64,000 nt of DNA, from the NCBI GenBank assembly GCA_965224535.1, contig CBDCZR010000047.1, positions 116,116 to 180,115 on the forward strand, written 5' to 3'. A program made the position numbers and the translations under genes. This DNA is from JBCDHN01 sp965224535. Its GTDB lineage: Bacteria > Verrucomicrobiota > Verrucomicrobiia > Verrucomicrobiales > DEV007. A model generated the notes under the pieces. That model did no database searches. It worked only from the letters and a program-made list of their open reading frames with translations, and was not told the origin of the DNA. Below are positions 26,549 to 35,572 of this stretch, piece by piece; position 1 is the first letter of the stretch, and each line of letters opens with the position of its first letter.

Positions 26549-27925
26549 TTAGGCAATTAGCTCGTCCACCGGCTTCCCTTCGTCCACGATCTCGATCGGC
26601 CGCTCGCCAGGCGCCATCAGCTCCTTCTGCGAGTTGATGCCGATCAGCTTGTAGATCGTCGAGTGCAAATCGCAGAGCGGCACAGCTTTGTCGGCAGGCC
26701 CACTCGATGTTGCATCGACCGAACCGTAGAATTGCCCGCGATTCAGCCCGCCTCCCGCGAACGCCATCGAAAAAACTCGCGACCAATGATCTCGTCCTGC
26801 GGCAGAGTTGACCTTCGGCGTGCGGCCGAACTCGTGCGCCACCCAAATCAACGTGCTGTCGAGCATACCGCGCTCGTCGAGGTCGTTGATCAGTGCGGCA
26901 AGGGCGTGGTCGAAGGCAGGCATCTGCGTTTGGTAGGCTTCGCGCAACTGCACGTGCGTGTCCCAACTGGCATAGGTCAGCGAAACGAACCGCGCGCCAG
27001 CCTCGACCAATCGCCGAGCTAGCAACATGCGTCCACCGGCCTCAGAGCCTAACGATTTTCCGTAGTGGCCGCGCTCCAAAAACTTGCCCATGCCGTAGCG
27101 CTCCTGCATTGCCTGGGGCTCTTTCGACATGTCGAAGGCGTTTCGCACGGCCTCGCTTGAGATCATCGAGTAAGCCTGTTGGTAGTAAGAATCCATCGTC
27201 TCCAGCGGCGCCGGATTCGCCTCCAGCTTGCGGAACTGATCGTTCACCAGTTGGCGAATCGCTTTGCGGTCCTCGAACGCCTCCATATCCACGCCGTTCG
27301 GCAGACTGAGGTCGCGAACCTGGAAATTGTTCCCCTGTGCAGGATCGCCGCCCACGCCAAACGCGCCGTACTTCGCGCTGAGGTAACCGGTTCCCGCACC
27401 TGGCATACCTTCCACCGTAGGCACGCCAATGTAGCCGGGCAGGCCATTGCGAGCGCCGAACTCATGATTCACCACGGCACCGACTGAAGGGTGCTTGATC
27501 GCCTGGCTCGGCTTTTGGCCGGTGATCATGTGGTAGGTCGCGAGGCCGTGATCCGGGATGTTGCCGACGACTGAACGCACGACGCACATCTTGTGGGCAA
27601 TCTTTGCTTGTTGCGGAAACAGCTCGCTCAGCACAATTCCCGGAATTTTCGTCTTTGTGAAGCCAAACGGCCCGCGGTATTCCAAGGGTGATTCCGGCTG
27701 CGGGTTCCAAGATTCCTGAGCCGCGATCCCGCCGGGTAAAATAATCTGGATCACGCTCTTCGCGGTGCCTTCCTTCGACTCGAACCACTTTTGGGCGGCT
27801 TCCGCGCGATTGACGTTTCCAAGCGTGAGTCCTAAGCCCGCGAGGGAGCCAACGCGGAGGATGTCGCGGCGGGAGCGCGCGTGAAGTTGGTGAAATCCGG
27901 AACAGCCGGTAGGAGATTTTTTCAT
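26549..27925 (-). CDS. DUF1501 protein, Tat-exported
   Basis: A 458-residue protein. SRRDILRVGSLAGLGL is a Tat signal. The body has DUF1501 motifs: IQIILPGGIAAQESWNPQPE, MCVVRSVVGNIPDHGLATY, ASWDTHVQLREAY, WVAHEFGRTPKVN and GRDHW. The domain is a divergent alkaline phosphatase/sulfatase-superfamily relative with unknown substrate. Its first four bases overlap the stop of the FecR gene (ATGA), so expression is coupled. In PVC bacteria DUF1501 and DUF1549/DUF1553 genes normally occur together. Confidence 0.92.
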   Translation of the reverse strand: MKKSPTGCSGFHQLHARSRRDILRVGSLAGLGLTLGNVNRAEAAQKWFESKEGTAKSVIQIILPGGIAAQESWNPQPESPLEYRGPFGFTKTKIPGIVLSELFPQQAKIAHKMCVVRSVVGNIPDHGLATYHMITGQKPSQAIKHPSVGAVVNHEFGARNGLPGYIGVPTVEGMPGAGTGYLSAKYGAFGVGGDPAQGNNFQVRDLSLPNGVDMEAFEDRKAIRQLVNDQFRKLEANPAPLETMDSYYQQAYSMISSEAVRNAFDMSKEPQAMQERYGMGKFLERGHYGKSLGSEAGGRMLLARRLVEAGARFVSLTYASWDTHVQLREAYQTQMPAFDHALAALINDLDERGMLDSTLIWVAHEFGRTPKVNSAAGRDHWSRVFSMAFAGGGLNRGQFYGSVDATSSGPADKAVPLCDLHSTIYKLIGINSQKELMAPGERPIEIVDEGKPVDELIA

Positions 27926-30087
27926 CGGTCAGAGTTTGGCGTAGAAATTTGAATTTGGGTGAAGTTCCCGTGGGGTTCGAGGAGAAAATCTTGGGCGTTT
28001 ACCGCGTTATCACCGGTCTGCCAGTTCGCATCGGGAATCGCGAGGAGTTGTTCGGCCGTCCAAGAGCCGCGCAGGAGCAGCTTAGCGCCTTGGGAATCAA
28101 AACGCAGCGTTCCGTTGCCGTTGCCGGGGCCGGGGCCGAAGACGAGATTGTCCACTTTCAGCTCGCCACCTGACAAACGCACCAACGCCCGGCCGTCATT
28201 GCCGCCGATTCGCAAATTCTCAAGCTCAACGACGCCATCTTCCAGGTGAAGCTCGGCAAAATCGTGAACCATCTCCAACGTCGCCGCCCGCAGCGTGCCG
28301 CCCTGACGAACCCATAATTTCGACTCAGTGTCCGCCCCCCGGGTGCCGTATTGCGCCATCCGGATCAGCCCATCGCCCGCGTTCCAGGCGCCGCCCGCGA
28401 GGTCGACAAGCGATTTGGCGTTGTTTCGGCCGATGAACGCCCGGCCGCGCGTTTCCAGGCTGCCTTCGACGATCAGTTCAGCCTCGGCGCCGGGGTTGAA
28501 ACCGACGATCAGACATCCGAAGCCCGATTTGGCAAGCTGGCCGCCGGGCGCGATGCGCAGTTTACCGCGTGAATGGTTGTGCAGCGCGATGACGACGTCC
28601 TGCTTGAGCTGGACACGATGGGTAATCACAGCCTCGCCGCCCGTGATGGCAATGCGATCGCGCGCCGGGTCCGGTTTGCCATCCCGCCAGTTTTCGGAGC
28701 GATTCCAGTTTCCAGTTTCGCCTTTCCAAAACGCTTGCGGCACGGAAGCGCGTGGCTGGGAAGCTAAGCTGATGGAGACATCGTCCGCGAAGCGGCCAGA
28801 GAAAGTTTCCTGCCCAGCATCATGCGCGCAGACGCTAACGAGCAAAAAATCCGTGCCGGGAGGAACGTGAAGCGCAACTTCGAGCGGTTCCCAGTTGGTA
28901 GGATCATCGTCCACCAAGATTTCAGCCGACGTTTGCGTGAGACGCTCGGAAGTCGGGTCGTGCTTGCGATCCCAATACTCCTCAGCCTGGGAAAGTTGGC
29001 CACTGAAGGCCATCAGCTGAATCTGAAAACGCGCGGAATCGACCGAGGCGGATTTGTTGAAGCTCGCGCTGAGCTTCGCGGTAATCGCACCTTGATTGAC
29101 GTCGTCCGCGATCTCGCGAAGATCGAGCAGTTGCCACATTTCGGACGCCACCTGGCCTTGCGAAGCCTCGCCGCGGGTATGCGGCGCGATGAATTCCAGC
29201 GCGGTGCGATTTCCCGGCAGCGCGACGATTTTGCAATGGTCGCCCCCCCAAACCCCGGGAGATTTCGGCATCCCCGTGCCGAGCTGGGTTTCGAGTTGAA
29301 AGTCGCCAACCAGCGGAATCGAAATCGTATCGCGGCCTGGCATGGGGAACGAGAGCGAGTCGCTTCCAATGTTGGCCAATCCGTTCATCCGGACCGCTTG
29401 GGCCGTGGTGAGGCGTCGCGTTTCGCCCGCGTTCTCGACATCAATCGCGCCTTCGAAAACATGCGCCTCGGTTTCGCCGGTTTCCCTAACATGCACCCCA
29501 AATCGCGTGCCAAAATCGACGATCCGGCCTTCGGGCGTCTCAATCGTGAAACCGTGGCCTGACTCTTCGATCTGTGCCGAGATTCTACCGCGCTCGACCG
29601 TCATGCTCATCGCGTCGTGCAACTGAAATCGCGCCGGACCTTCGACCGCGAGCCGAACGCCATCGCCAATTTTTAAGACGGCGAGGCCGGATTTTAGCTC
29701 ATGCCAGCCCGCGCTGAGATTCTGAGCTGAATTCGTCACCCAGGTTGGGCTGGCGGCGTGAATTAACGTGGCGATGGGCGCTTGGTCTTCCGGTTTCCAG
29801 AACGAAACCGCCGCCACAACGATCGCCGCCGCGGTTGCGATCCACGCGGGCGGATACCGCGGCTTCTTCGGCTCCGCGTTTGGCAATTCGAAGCCAAGCA
29901 TTTCGTCAGCATCGGAAAAATGCTCGCAAAGCGCATCGTGAAAGGCGATCCGGTTGCGAAACTCATCGCGAGCCGCGCGCGAATCGTCGAGCATCCGATT
30001 CAGCATTGCGCTATCGGTTTCGCTCAACGAGTCGTTCAGATACGCGTCGATCAATTCGTGCAAATGTTCGGAGCCGTCGTCGTTCAT
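27922..30087 (-). CDS. FecR-domain anti-sigma/transducer fused to beta-helix domain
   Basis: A 721-residue protein. A short cytosolic N-terminus (about residues 1-80, ELIDAYLNDSLSETDSAMLN) probably binds the cognate sigma factor. A transmembrane helix lies at about 82-99 and a periplasmic FecR domain at about 140-235 (GDGVRLAVEGPARFQL, GTRFGVHVRE). The C-terminal portion (about 260-480) looks like a jelly-roll, and the last 200 residues show beta-helix-like repeats (AELIVEGSLETRGRAFIGRN). It lies 9 bp after the sigma gene. It likely transmits an extracellular signal to the sigma factor controlling the locus. Confidence 0.88.
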   Translation of the reverse strand: MNDDGSEHLHELIDAYLNDSLSETDSAMLNRMLDDSRAARDEFRNRIAFHDALCEHFSDADEMLGFELPNAEPKKPRYPPAWIATAAAIVVAAVSFWKPEDQAPIATLIHAASPTWVTNSAQNLSAGWHELKSGLAVLKIGDGVRLAVEGPARFQLHDAMSMTVERGRISAQIEESGHGFTIETPEGRIVDFGTRFGVHVRETGETEAHVFEGAIDVENAGETRRLTTAQAVRMNGLANIGSDSLSFPMPGRDTISIPLVGDFQLETQLGTGMPKSPGVWGGDHCKIVALPGNRTALEFIAPHTRGEASQGQVASEMWQLLDLREIADDVNQGAITAKLSASFNKSASVDSARFQIQLMAFSGQLSQAEEYWDRKHDPTSERLTQTSAEILVDDDPTNWEPLEVALHVPPGTDFLLVSVCAHDAGQETFSGRFADDVSISLASQPRASVPQAFWKGETGNWNRSENWRDGKPDPARDRIAITGGEAVITHRVQLKQDVVIALHNHSRGKLRIAPGGQLAKSGFGCLIVGFNPGAEAELIVEGSLETRGRAFIGRNNAKSLVDLAGGAWNAGDGLIRMAQYGTRGADTESKLWVRQGGTLRAATLEMVHDFAELHLEDGVVELENLRIGGNDGRALVRLSGGELKVDNLVFGPGPGNGNGTLRFDSQGAKLLLRGSWTAEQLLAIPDANWQTGDNAVNAQDFLLEPHGNFTQIQISTPNSDR

Positions 30088-30096
30088 TCGTTCAAA

Positions 30097-30612
30097 TCAG
30101 GCAATGGCGCGTCGGACGCAGTCCCGCAGGTCGGCTCGCGCCCGGGAAAGAGCGACGTAGACCGAATTGACTCCCCAGCCTAACCGATCGGCAATTTCAG
30201 GCGGCTTGCAGTTTTCGCGGTATTGAAGCTCGATCGCCCGCTTCCGTTTTGGCGCCAGTTTTTCGATGCACTTGGCGAGGGCTCGCAAGATCAACGATTC
30301 TTGTTCGGGATCCGGTTCCTCGGCCTCATCCGCCAGCTTCTCGATCACCGAATCGGTTAGCAGATGCGGATCTCGTTTTGCCCGCCGCAGGTGTTCGAGC
30401 ACCTTGAACCGGGCGATCGCAAACGCCCAAGCCTTGAAATTCGAGCCGAGAACAAACTCGTCCGCCTTCGTCGTCACCGTGAGGAAAACCTCCTGCACCA
30501 CATCGTCGGCCTCACTGCGCCTGGGCATCAGCGACAAGACAAACCGCCTCAGCGCAGGGAGGTGTTCGACGAAGAGTTTTTGCACTTCGAATGTTTGGTC
30601 GGATTGGGGCAT
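30097..30612 (-). CDS. ECF-type sigma-70 factor
   Basis: A 171-residue sigma factor of the Rhodopirellula/Verrucomicrobium type. Region 2 is PALRRFVLSLMPRRSEADDVVQEVFL to FKAWAFAIARFKVLEHLRR; region 4 is LAPKRKRAIELQYRENCKPPEIADRLGW followed by SVYVALSRARADLR. It is the first gene of the long minus-strand locus, with FecR immediately downstream, so it most likely drives transcription of the cytochrome/DUF1501/PPC genes. It shares a 128-bp divergent promoter region with mtnA. Confidence 0.93.
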   Translation of the reverse strand: MPQSDQTFEVQKLFVEHLPALRRFVLSLMPRRSEADDVVQEVFLTVTTKADEFVLGSNFKAWAFAIARFKVLEHLRRAKRDPHLLTDSVIEKLADEAEEPDPEQESLILRALAKCIEKLAPKRKRAIELQYRENCKPPEIADRLGWGVNSVYVALSRARADLRDCVRRAIA

Positions 30613-30740
30613 TCGCAGGGGGTAATGGCATGAGATGCCTTGGACTTAGCCAAACTACGCATTTTTTTGGCCTGTTTAGACCGTCTTGGCCGGAAATTTT
30701 GCCGGTTTGCGAAAAATGGAATCTTTGTCAGGTTTGGCGC

Positions 30741-31817
30741 ATGCTCGTCAACGGCAAATCCTACCGTACAATCTGGCCGCATCCTGAAAATCAAGGCGCC
30801 GTCCGAATCATCGACCAGCGCAAGCTTCCCTTCGCCTTCGAAATTGAGGATCTGACCAGTGTTGCGGAAGTCGCCACGGCCATTCGCGATATGCACGTGC
30901 GCGGGGCCGGGCTCATCGGCGCGACCGCGGGTTGGGGGATGGCTCTTGCGGCGCGCGAAGCCGGTGACGACGAAGCTAAGCTGCACGCGCTGGCCAGCGT
31001 TTTGCTCGAAACCCGGCCTACCGCCATTAACCTGCGCTGGGCCGTGGAGCGCCAACTTTCCGCCATCGCTGCGGGAAAATCCGCGCGCGAAACCGCCTGC
31101 GCCATCGCCGATGAGGACGCCGAAGCTTGCCGCCAAATCGGCGCCCACGGGTTGCCGCTCATCCAGGCGCTCGCCGCGAAAAAATCCGGCCAACCGGTCA
31201 ACATCCTGACCCACTGCAACGCCGGTTGGCTGGCGTTCGTCGACTACGGCTCGGCGACCGCGCCCATCTACGCCGCGCACGATTCCGGCATCCCGGTTCA
31301 CGTGTGGGTGGACGAAACCCGGCCCCGAAATCAGGGCGCCCGCCTCACTGCCTGGGAACTGGGGCAACACCGCGTGCCGCACACCGTCATCGCGGATAAC
31401 GCCGGCGGCCACCTCATGCAACACGGCCAGGTGGACCTCGTCATCACCGGCACGGACCGCACCACCCACACTGGCGACGTGGCCAACAAAATCGGCACCT
31501 ATCTTAAAGCGCTCGCCGCCCGGGACAACGATGTGCCGTTTTACGTGGCCCTGCCCTCGTCCACGTTCGACTGGGAAATCCGCGACGGCGTCGGCGAAAT
31601 TCCCATCGAACAGCGCGGCGGTGAGGAGGTGTGCGAAATCGAGGGCGTGGATGCCGGCGGACGGCTCGTTTCCGTGCGTTTGACCCCGGAAACCGCGCCC
31701 GCGGCGAATTTTGCCTTCGACGTGACCCCGGCGCGCCTCGTCACCGGTTTGATCACCGAACGCGGCGTGTGTGCGGCGACCGAGGACGGGGTGCGCGAGC
31801 TTTTTCCCGCGGATTAA
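30741..31817 (+). CDS. mtnA: S-methyl-5-thioribose-1-phosphate isomerase
   Basis: The ATG at 30741 (MLVNGKSYRT) gives 358 residues; the longer frame starting at 30591 crosses the divergent sigma start. Catalytic Cys is in ILTHCNAGWLA (C159) and catalytic Asp in TGTDRTTHTGDVANKIGTY (D239). RGAGLIGATAGWG is the phosphate-binding segment. The enzyme converts 5-methylthioribose-1-phosphate to 5-methylthioribulose-1-phosphate in methionine salvage. No other salvage gene is adjacent. Related MtnA-like isomerases acting on 5-deoxyribose-1-phosphate exist, and deoC lies 4 kb away, so a wider substrate range is possible. Confidence 0.92.
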   Translation: MLVNGKSYRTIWPHPENQGAVRIIDQRKLPFAFEIEDLTSVAEVATAIRDMHVRGAGLIGATAGWGMALAAREAGDDEAKLHALASVLLETRPTAINLRWAVERQLSAIAAGKSARETACAIADEDAEACRQIGAHGLPLIQALAAKKSGQPVNILTHCNAGWLAFVDYGSATAPIYAAHDSGIPVHVWVDETRPRNQGARLTAWELGQHRVPHTVIADNAGGHLMQHGQVDLVITGTDRTTHTGDVANKIGTYLKALAARDNDVPFYVALPSSTFDWEIRDGVGEIPIEQRGGEEVCEIEGVDAGGRLVSVRLTPETAPAANFAFDVTPARLVTGLITERGVCAATEDGVRELFPAD

Positions 31818-31946
31818 CCGAAAAAATGTCTCAGTTCGAACGATCCAACGCCCTGAGCGAGCTGGAGGATTTCCGAGTCGCCTCTCTTCTTGGATGCCGC
31901 CAACGAACTTTTCTTCCAGGGCGCGAGTAAGCGTCCGCCTGCGTTC

Positions 31947-32927
31947 TCACCCTTCGCCCTTGCGCCGACGCCCGGCGCGAAGCAACTCCTGCAGCATTTC
32001 CGGCGCGATGTTCAGTTCGCCGATTTTTTCCGCGTTGCCGGCCAGTTCGTGCAGGGCGGCTGCGATGAGCCGGTCGGGTTGCATCGACACCCCGGCAAGC
32101 GCTTGGACGATTTTTGGGTCGGCGTCACCCAGCGCCTTCACCACCGCGTTCACGCTGTGGGCGCGCGCGTCGGATTCCGTGCGGACGTTCTCCGCGGAAA
32201 GCGCCACCAACTCCTTGCGGCGCTCTTCCATCGCGATTTCGTGGCTGGTCTGCGTCGCGGCGATTTGGTGTTGCTTTTCCTGGACGGCTTGCTCGGTGCG
32301 CAGCTCGTTTTCCTTGATGGAGCGCTCCTGTTCCACGGCGGCGTTGCGGCGGGCGTAGATGGCGTCGTCGGCCTCCTTCATGAGTTGCTCGCGGGCTTCG
32401 GCTTCCAGGGCGCGAGCGGTTTCCGGGTTGGGTTTGATGGCTAAAATCGACAATCCCAGGATTTCCAGACCCATCGAGGTCACTTCCGAATCACCGGCCA
32501 GCTTTTCCAGCACTTCGTCGCCGAGTTGCGAGCCAAAACGCAGCGTTTCGCGCAAGGTGGCGGATTGAATTCGGGCGCGGGTCAGCACTTTCACGGCGTT
32601 GATGACGCGCTGCTGCAATTTCTCAGGATCCTGGGATACGTAGTGCCGGCCGCTGCGATCCAGCGTGTAATTCAGCAACTGCGCGATTTTTCCCGGTTCG
32701 GTGATGCGGTAGGTGACCTGGCCTTGGATGGTGACCTCCTGAAAGTCGGACGTGACTTCCTCGAACATGAACGGCGCGTCGGTTGACTCCAGGGGGATGG
32801 CGACGAGCGAGGTGTTGGGGCGAAAATACCAAAACGCGAGGCCTTGTCCTTCGGTGACCAAGTTGCCGCTGCGAAACCGCAAAACGTGCTGGTTGGGATC
32901 GAATTTGATGTAGCGGAAGCCGAACAT
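31947..32927 (-). CDS. SPFH/Band 7 domain protein
   Basis: A 326-residue protein with an SPFH domain at about residues 15-195 (QEVTIQGQVTYRITEPGKI, VINAVKVLTRARIQSATL, GLEILGLSILAIKPNPETA). A long charged coiled-coil follows (about 195-265), then a C-terminal KALGDADPKIVQALAG segment. There is no N-terminal membrane helix, so it may attach peripherally. Proteins of this group organise membrane microdomains or act with proteases; no NfeD partner is adjacent. It converges on mtnA. Confidence 0.88.
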   Translation of the reverse strand: MFGFRYIKFDPNQHVLRFRSGNLVTEGQGLAFWYFRPNTSLVAIPLESTDAPFMFEEVTSDFQEVTIQGQVTYRITEPGKIAQLLNYTLDRSGRHYVSQDPEKLQQRVINAVKVLTRARIQSATLRETLRFGSQLGDEVLEKLAGDSEVTSMGLEILGLSILAIKPNPETARALEAEAREQLMKEADDAIYARRNAAVEQERSIKENELRTEQAVQEKQHQIAATQTSHEIAMEERRKELVALSAENVRTESDARAHSVNAVVKALGDADPKIVQALAGVSMQPDRLIAAALHELAGNAEKIGELNIAPEMLQELLRAGRRRKGEG

Positions 32928-33032
32928 TTGTTAAGTTTACCGTAATTTCCAGCAAACACAACGATCGGCCTCCCCCCTGCTCCCATCGCGGGCGGCTGCA
33001 CGCAAGCGAACACTTGCGCCTGCGCCACGGGG

Positions 33033-33776
33033 TTAAGATCCCGGGTGCAAGAGGCTGCGCACCTCGTCCTCAGTCAGCCGGACTCCCGGTTGCCGAATAT
33101 CCAGGGTGACTTCCGCCTCCGCGTGCCTGGCGGTGCGCTGCTCCAGGGCGGTCGGGTTGTCGAGGTTGCGGTCCTTGCGAAAGTCGAAACGGCGCTCAGA
33201 GTCGCGACTGGCGTCGGTAGCGAATTTCTTGCCGGCGTCGCGGCCGGAATGCGTTTCAAACGGACGCTGGGAGCTGGAAACGCGATCGGCGGCGAAATTC
33301 GACGGCAGATTGGAGTCGCGGCCGGCCCAGGGCGCGGATTTGCGCGAATCATGCGCGGCACGTCCGCTGGAATCGACCGAGACCGCGTCGAACGTCTTGC
33401 CCTCAAATCCTTTGATCCCCGTGAAACGCTCGACGCCGTCGTCCTCGTTCCCATCCAAAATGCGCCCGAGCATTCCCGGTCGAATTTTTTTCACTGCAGA
33501 CCGGGGAACGTCCATTTTTTCCCCGCCAACGTTCAGGGTCCGGCTTCGCTTATCGCGGCGCGAGCGTTTTTCCGGCTCACCGGCGACCACGGCCCGCCCA
33601 TCGCGAATCTCGAAGCCGCCGGCGAATTTTTCCTTGAGTTCATCCACGTCACCGGCGTGTCCGCGCCATTGATCGCCAAAGGACATGCGGCTTTCCGTGC
33701 TCAAAACCGTGCGTTCGGTTTCGCAACCGGCGAGAAGGAGCGCCGAAACGGGGATGAGGAGGAAAAATCGGGTCAT
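33033..33776 (-). CDS. Lipoprotein, unknown function
   Basis: The ATG at 33776 (MTRFFLLIPVS) begins a lipoprotein signal with lipobox LLAGC; a start at 33785 is equally placed. The 247-residue mature region is strongly charged, rich in Arg, Asp and Ser, with no hydrophobic core, so it is probably disordered. It ends with an EVTLDIRQPGVRLTEDEVRSLL segment that looks more ordered. It is separated from the SPFH gene by 105 bp on the same strand. No family is recognised. Confidence 0.68.
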   Translation of the reverse strand: MTRFFLLIPVSALLLAGCETERTVLSTESRMSFGDQWRGHAGDVDELKEKFAGGFEIRDGRAVVAGEPEKRSRRDKRSRTLNVGGEKMDVPRSAVKKIRPGMLGRILDGNEDDGVERFTGIKGFEGKTFDAVSVDSSGRAAHDSRKSAPWAGRDSNLPSNFAADRVSSSQRPFETHSGRDAGKKFATDASRDSERRFDFRKDRNLDNPTALEQRTARHAEAEVTLDIRQPGVRLTEDEVRSLLHPGS

Positions 33777-33953
33777 TGCAGTCATTTTGCCCTGAAATTG
33801 GGCCATCTGCGAGGTTTAAATGACGCGGGGCGCGATTTGCGGATTCAAACCTAAAATCGGCGAAGCATTCCAAAATGCGCCCCAGTTTCCACTGCTTTGC
33901 CACCGAAAACGCGATAAGTTAGGAGGCCGCTCAGGCCCAAACCCAATCCAACG

Positions 33954-34652
33954 ATGCCAACCCAGAAATCCGCGCAAATCATCCGCAAATCTCTCGTTTT
34001 CACTGGCTACGTGCTAGCTGCGGTGGTCGCGATTTCGCTTTTGAGCCGAATCGGCCCGATTGGATTGCGCCTTTTCGTCCCGCTCTTGCTGATCGGAACG
34101 ACGATTTGGCTGCTGTGGAGCGCGGTAGTGCCGCCTGGATCAAGGATCGAACGCCACCTGCACGGGCGCGAATTTGAGCGGGCATTCCTGCTAGCCATGA
34201 AAAAGGGCCAGGGTTCCAAAATTTGCGACTTTTTGCGCGAAGACTTGCCTCTGCCGGCCGACGTTTTGCGCGCCAGCATGGTGGCCACGTTCAACGAGCT
34301 GCGCGCGCTGCATGCCAGCGCCTACGATCCTGCCAACACCTTCATCTCAGCGGGCTTGAAACGGGCGATGCAGGAAAGCTCCGATGAGGCGCGAAACGCG
34401 TTTTGGGGAATCTGCCGCAACCTGGCGGTGGTGGCGCATCAAAAGGTGAAATTTGCCGACGACCACCACAAAATTCAGCATCTCAACCGGTCGATTGAAG
34501 AGCTGAAGGTATCGGCCGGTTCGGTGCGAGTGAAGCTGGCGGAATTGTCGCTCGGGGCGACCGACGCCGAACTGGACGAAGCCGCCCAGGCGATCGAAAA
34601 CGTGCGCCGGCAGAGCGAGGCGCTTTTGGAGCTGGAGGCGACTTTTGGCTAG
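33954..34652 (+). CDS. Two-helix membrane protein, unknown function
   Basis: A 232-residue protein with two membrane helices (about residues 14-32 and 36-56) and a helical cytosolic domain. The latter includes a C-terminal coiled coil with the pattern IQHLNRSIEELKVSAGSV and ENVRRQSEALLELEA. It is followed 73 bp later by another membrane protein on the same strand. No family is recognised; the topology suggests membrane-anchored helical scaffolding. Confidence 0.7.
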   Translation: MPTQKSAQIIRKSLVFTGYVLAAVVAISLLSRIGPIGLRLFVPLLLIGTTIWLLWSAVVPPGSRIERHLHGREFERAFLLAMKKGQGSKICDFLREDLPLPADVLRASMVATFNELRALHASAYDPANTFISAGLKRAMQESSDEARNAFWGICRNLAVVAHQKVKFADDHHKIQHLNRSIEELKVSAGSVRVKLAELSLGATDAELDEAAQAIENVRRQSEALLELEATFG

Positions 34653-34725
34653 CTGGCTGTCGGCGCGGGCGGGAAATTCAGATTGCAAAGCCTGACAGGC
34701 CCGACAAGTTGGATCGGTTAAGCTC

Positions 34726-35556
34726 GTGGAAACTTTCCTGCAAAAATTCGTTTTCGTCATCGGGGTCTTCGTGCTGGCTGTCGCCTGCCGCTCGTTTGCG
34801 GTGCCGCTTTTGCACAAGGCCGGCTCGCTGCTCTTGCTGGTGGGCAGCTACATGTTGGCCTACTTTTTGTTCGATAGTCACGCGGCTGGAGTCGCCGCGG
34901 TTTTGATCTGGTTCTTCCTGCCGTGGGTTGAGCTTTTGACGCGGGTGCGGCAGATGCGTTTGCCCATGGAAAAAAAGCTGAGCCGGCGCTCTCCGCCCTC
35001 CTACGACCTGTTTCCGGAGCTTCAGGATGTCACCGCAGAAGTCGAAGAAGCCGGTTTCGAGCACGTGGCCGACACCGGCTGGGATTGGGGCGAATTGCGC
35101 CAGTTTTTTCGCATTTTCTACAACCCGGAGACGAAAACCCAGGCCGCGCTCTGCCTCAACGAGCAACACGGCTTGTCCCTGGCCTACATCGCGATTTCCT
35201 CCCGCGGCCAGGACGGGAAAATCTGGCGCTCGTGGACGTTTCCCTTTTCCGAGCCCATGCAGACTGCGCCGGGCGTGACGTTGAATCGCATCCCGGAAAT
35301 GGGCTCGATCGAGGAGTTGGTGGAGCTGCACAGCCAGTTTTTGCGCGAAAACAACGTGGCGGTGGAGCAATTGGCTGATGACGACCCCGAAACCATCGAG
35401 GATTTGATGGAAGGTGAGGTCCGCAGCCAGATCGAGCACAACCTCTCGCGCGGAATCATCGTTCCATCCACGGAGGAGGGGACGTTTCGCTATTCCTGGC
35501 GTGGGCTGTTCTTCTTGTGGACGCAGATTTTGAAGGATATGGTGAAGCTCTCGTAG
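34726..35556 (+). CDS. Two-helix membrane protein, unknown function
   Basis: A 276-residue protein starting at GTG. Two or three hydrophobic helices occupy about residues 5-65, followed by an alpha/beta cytosolic domain of about 200 residues. The domain includes FFRIFYNPETKTQAALCLNE and RSWTFPFSEPMQTAPGV. It ends 16 bp before deoC and is probably cotranscribed with it. No known family is recognised. Confidence 0.7.
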   Translation: METFLQKFVFVIGVFVLAVACRSFAVPLLHKAGSLLLLVGSYMLAYFLFDSHAAGVAAVLIWFFLPWVELLTRVRQMRLPMEKKLSRRSPPSYDLFPELQDVTAEVEEAGFEHVADTGWDWGELRQFFRIFYNPETKTQAALCLNEQHGLSLAYIAISSRGQDGKIWRSWTFPFSEPMQTAPGVTLNRIPEMGSIEELVELHSQFLRENNVAVEQLADDDPETIEDLMEGEVRSQIEHNLSRGIIVPSTEEGTFRYSWRGLFFLWTQILKDMVKLS

Positions 35557-35572
35557 ACCGAACCCAACGTCC

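Noticed and set aside
31826..31930. A 34-codon plus-strand frame after mtnA
   Set aside because: Too short, no conserved motif and no ribosome-binding site.
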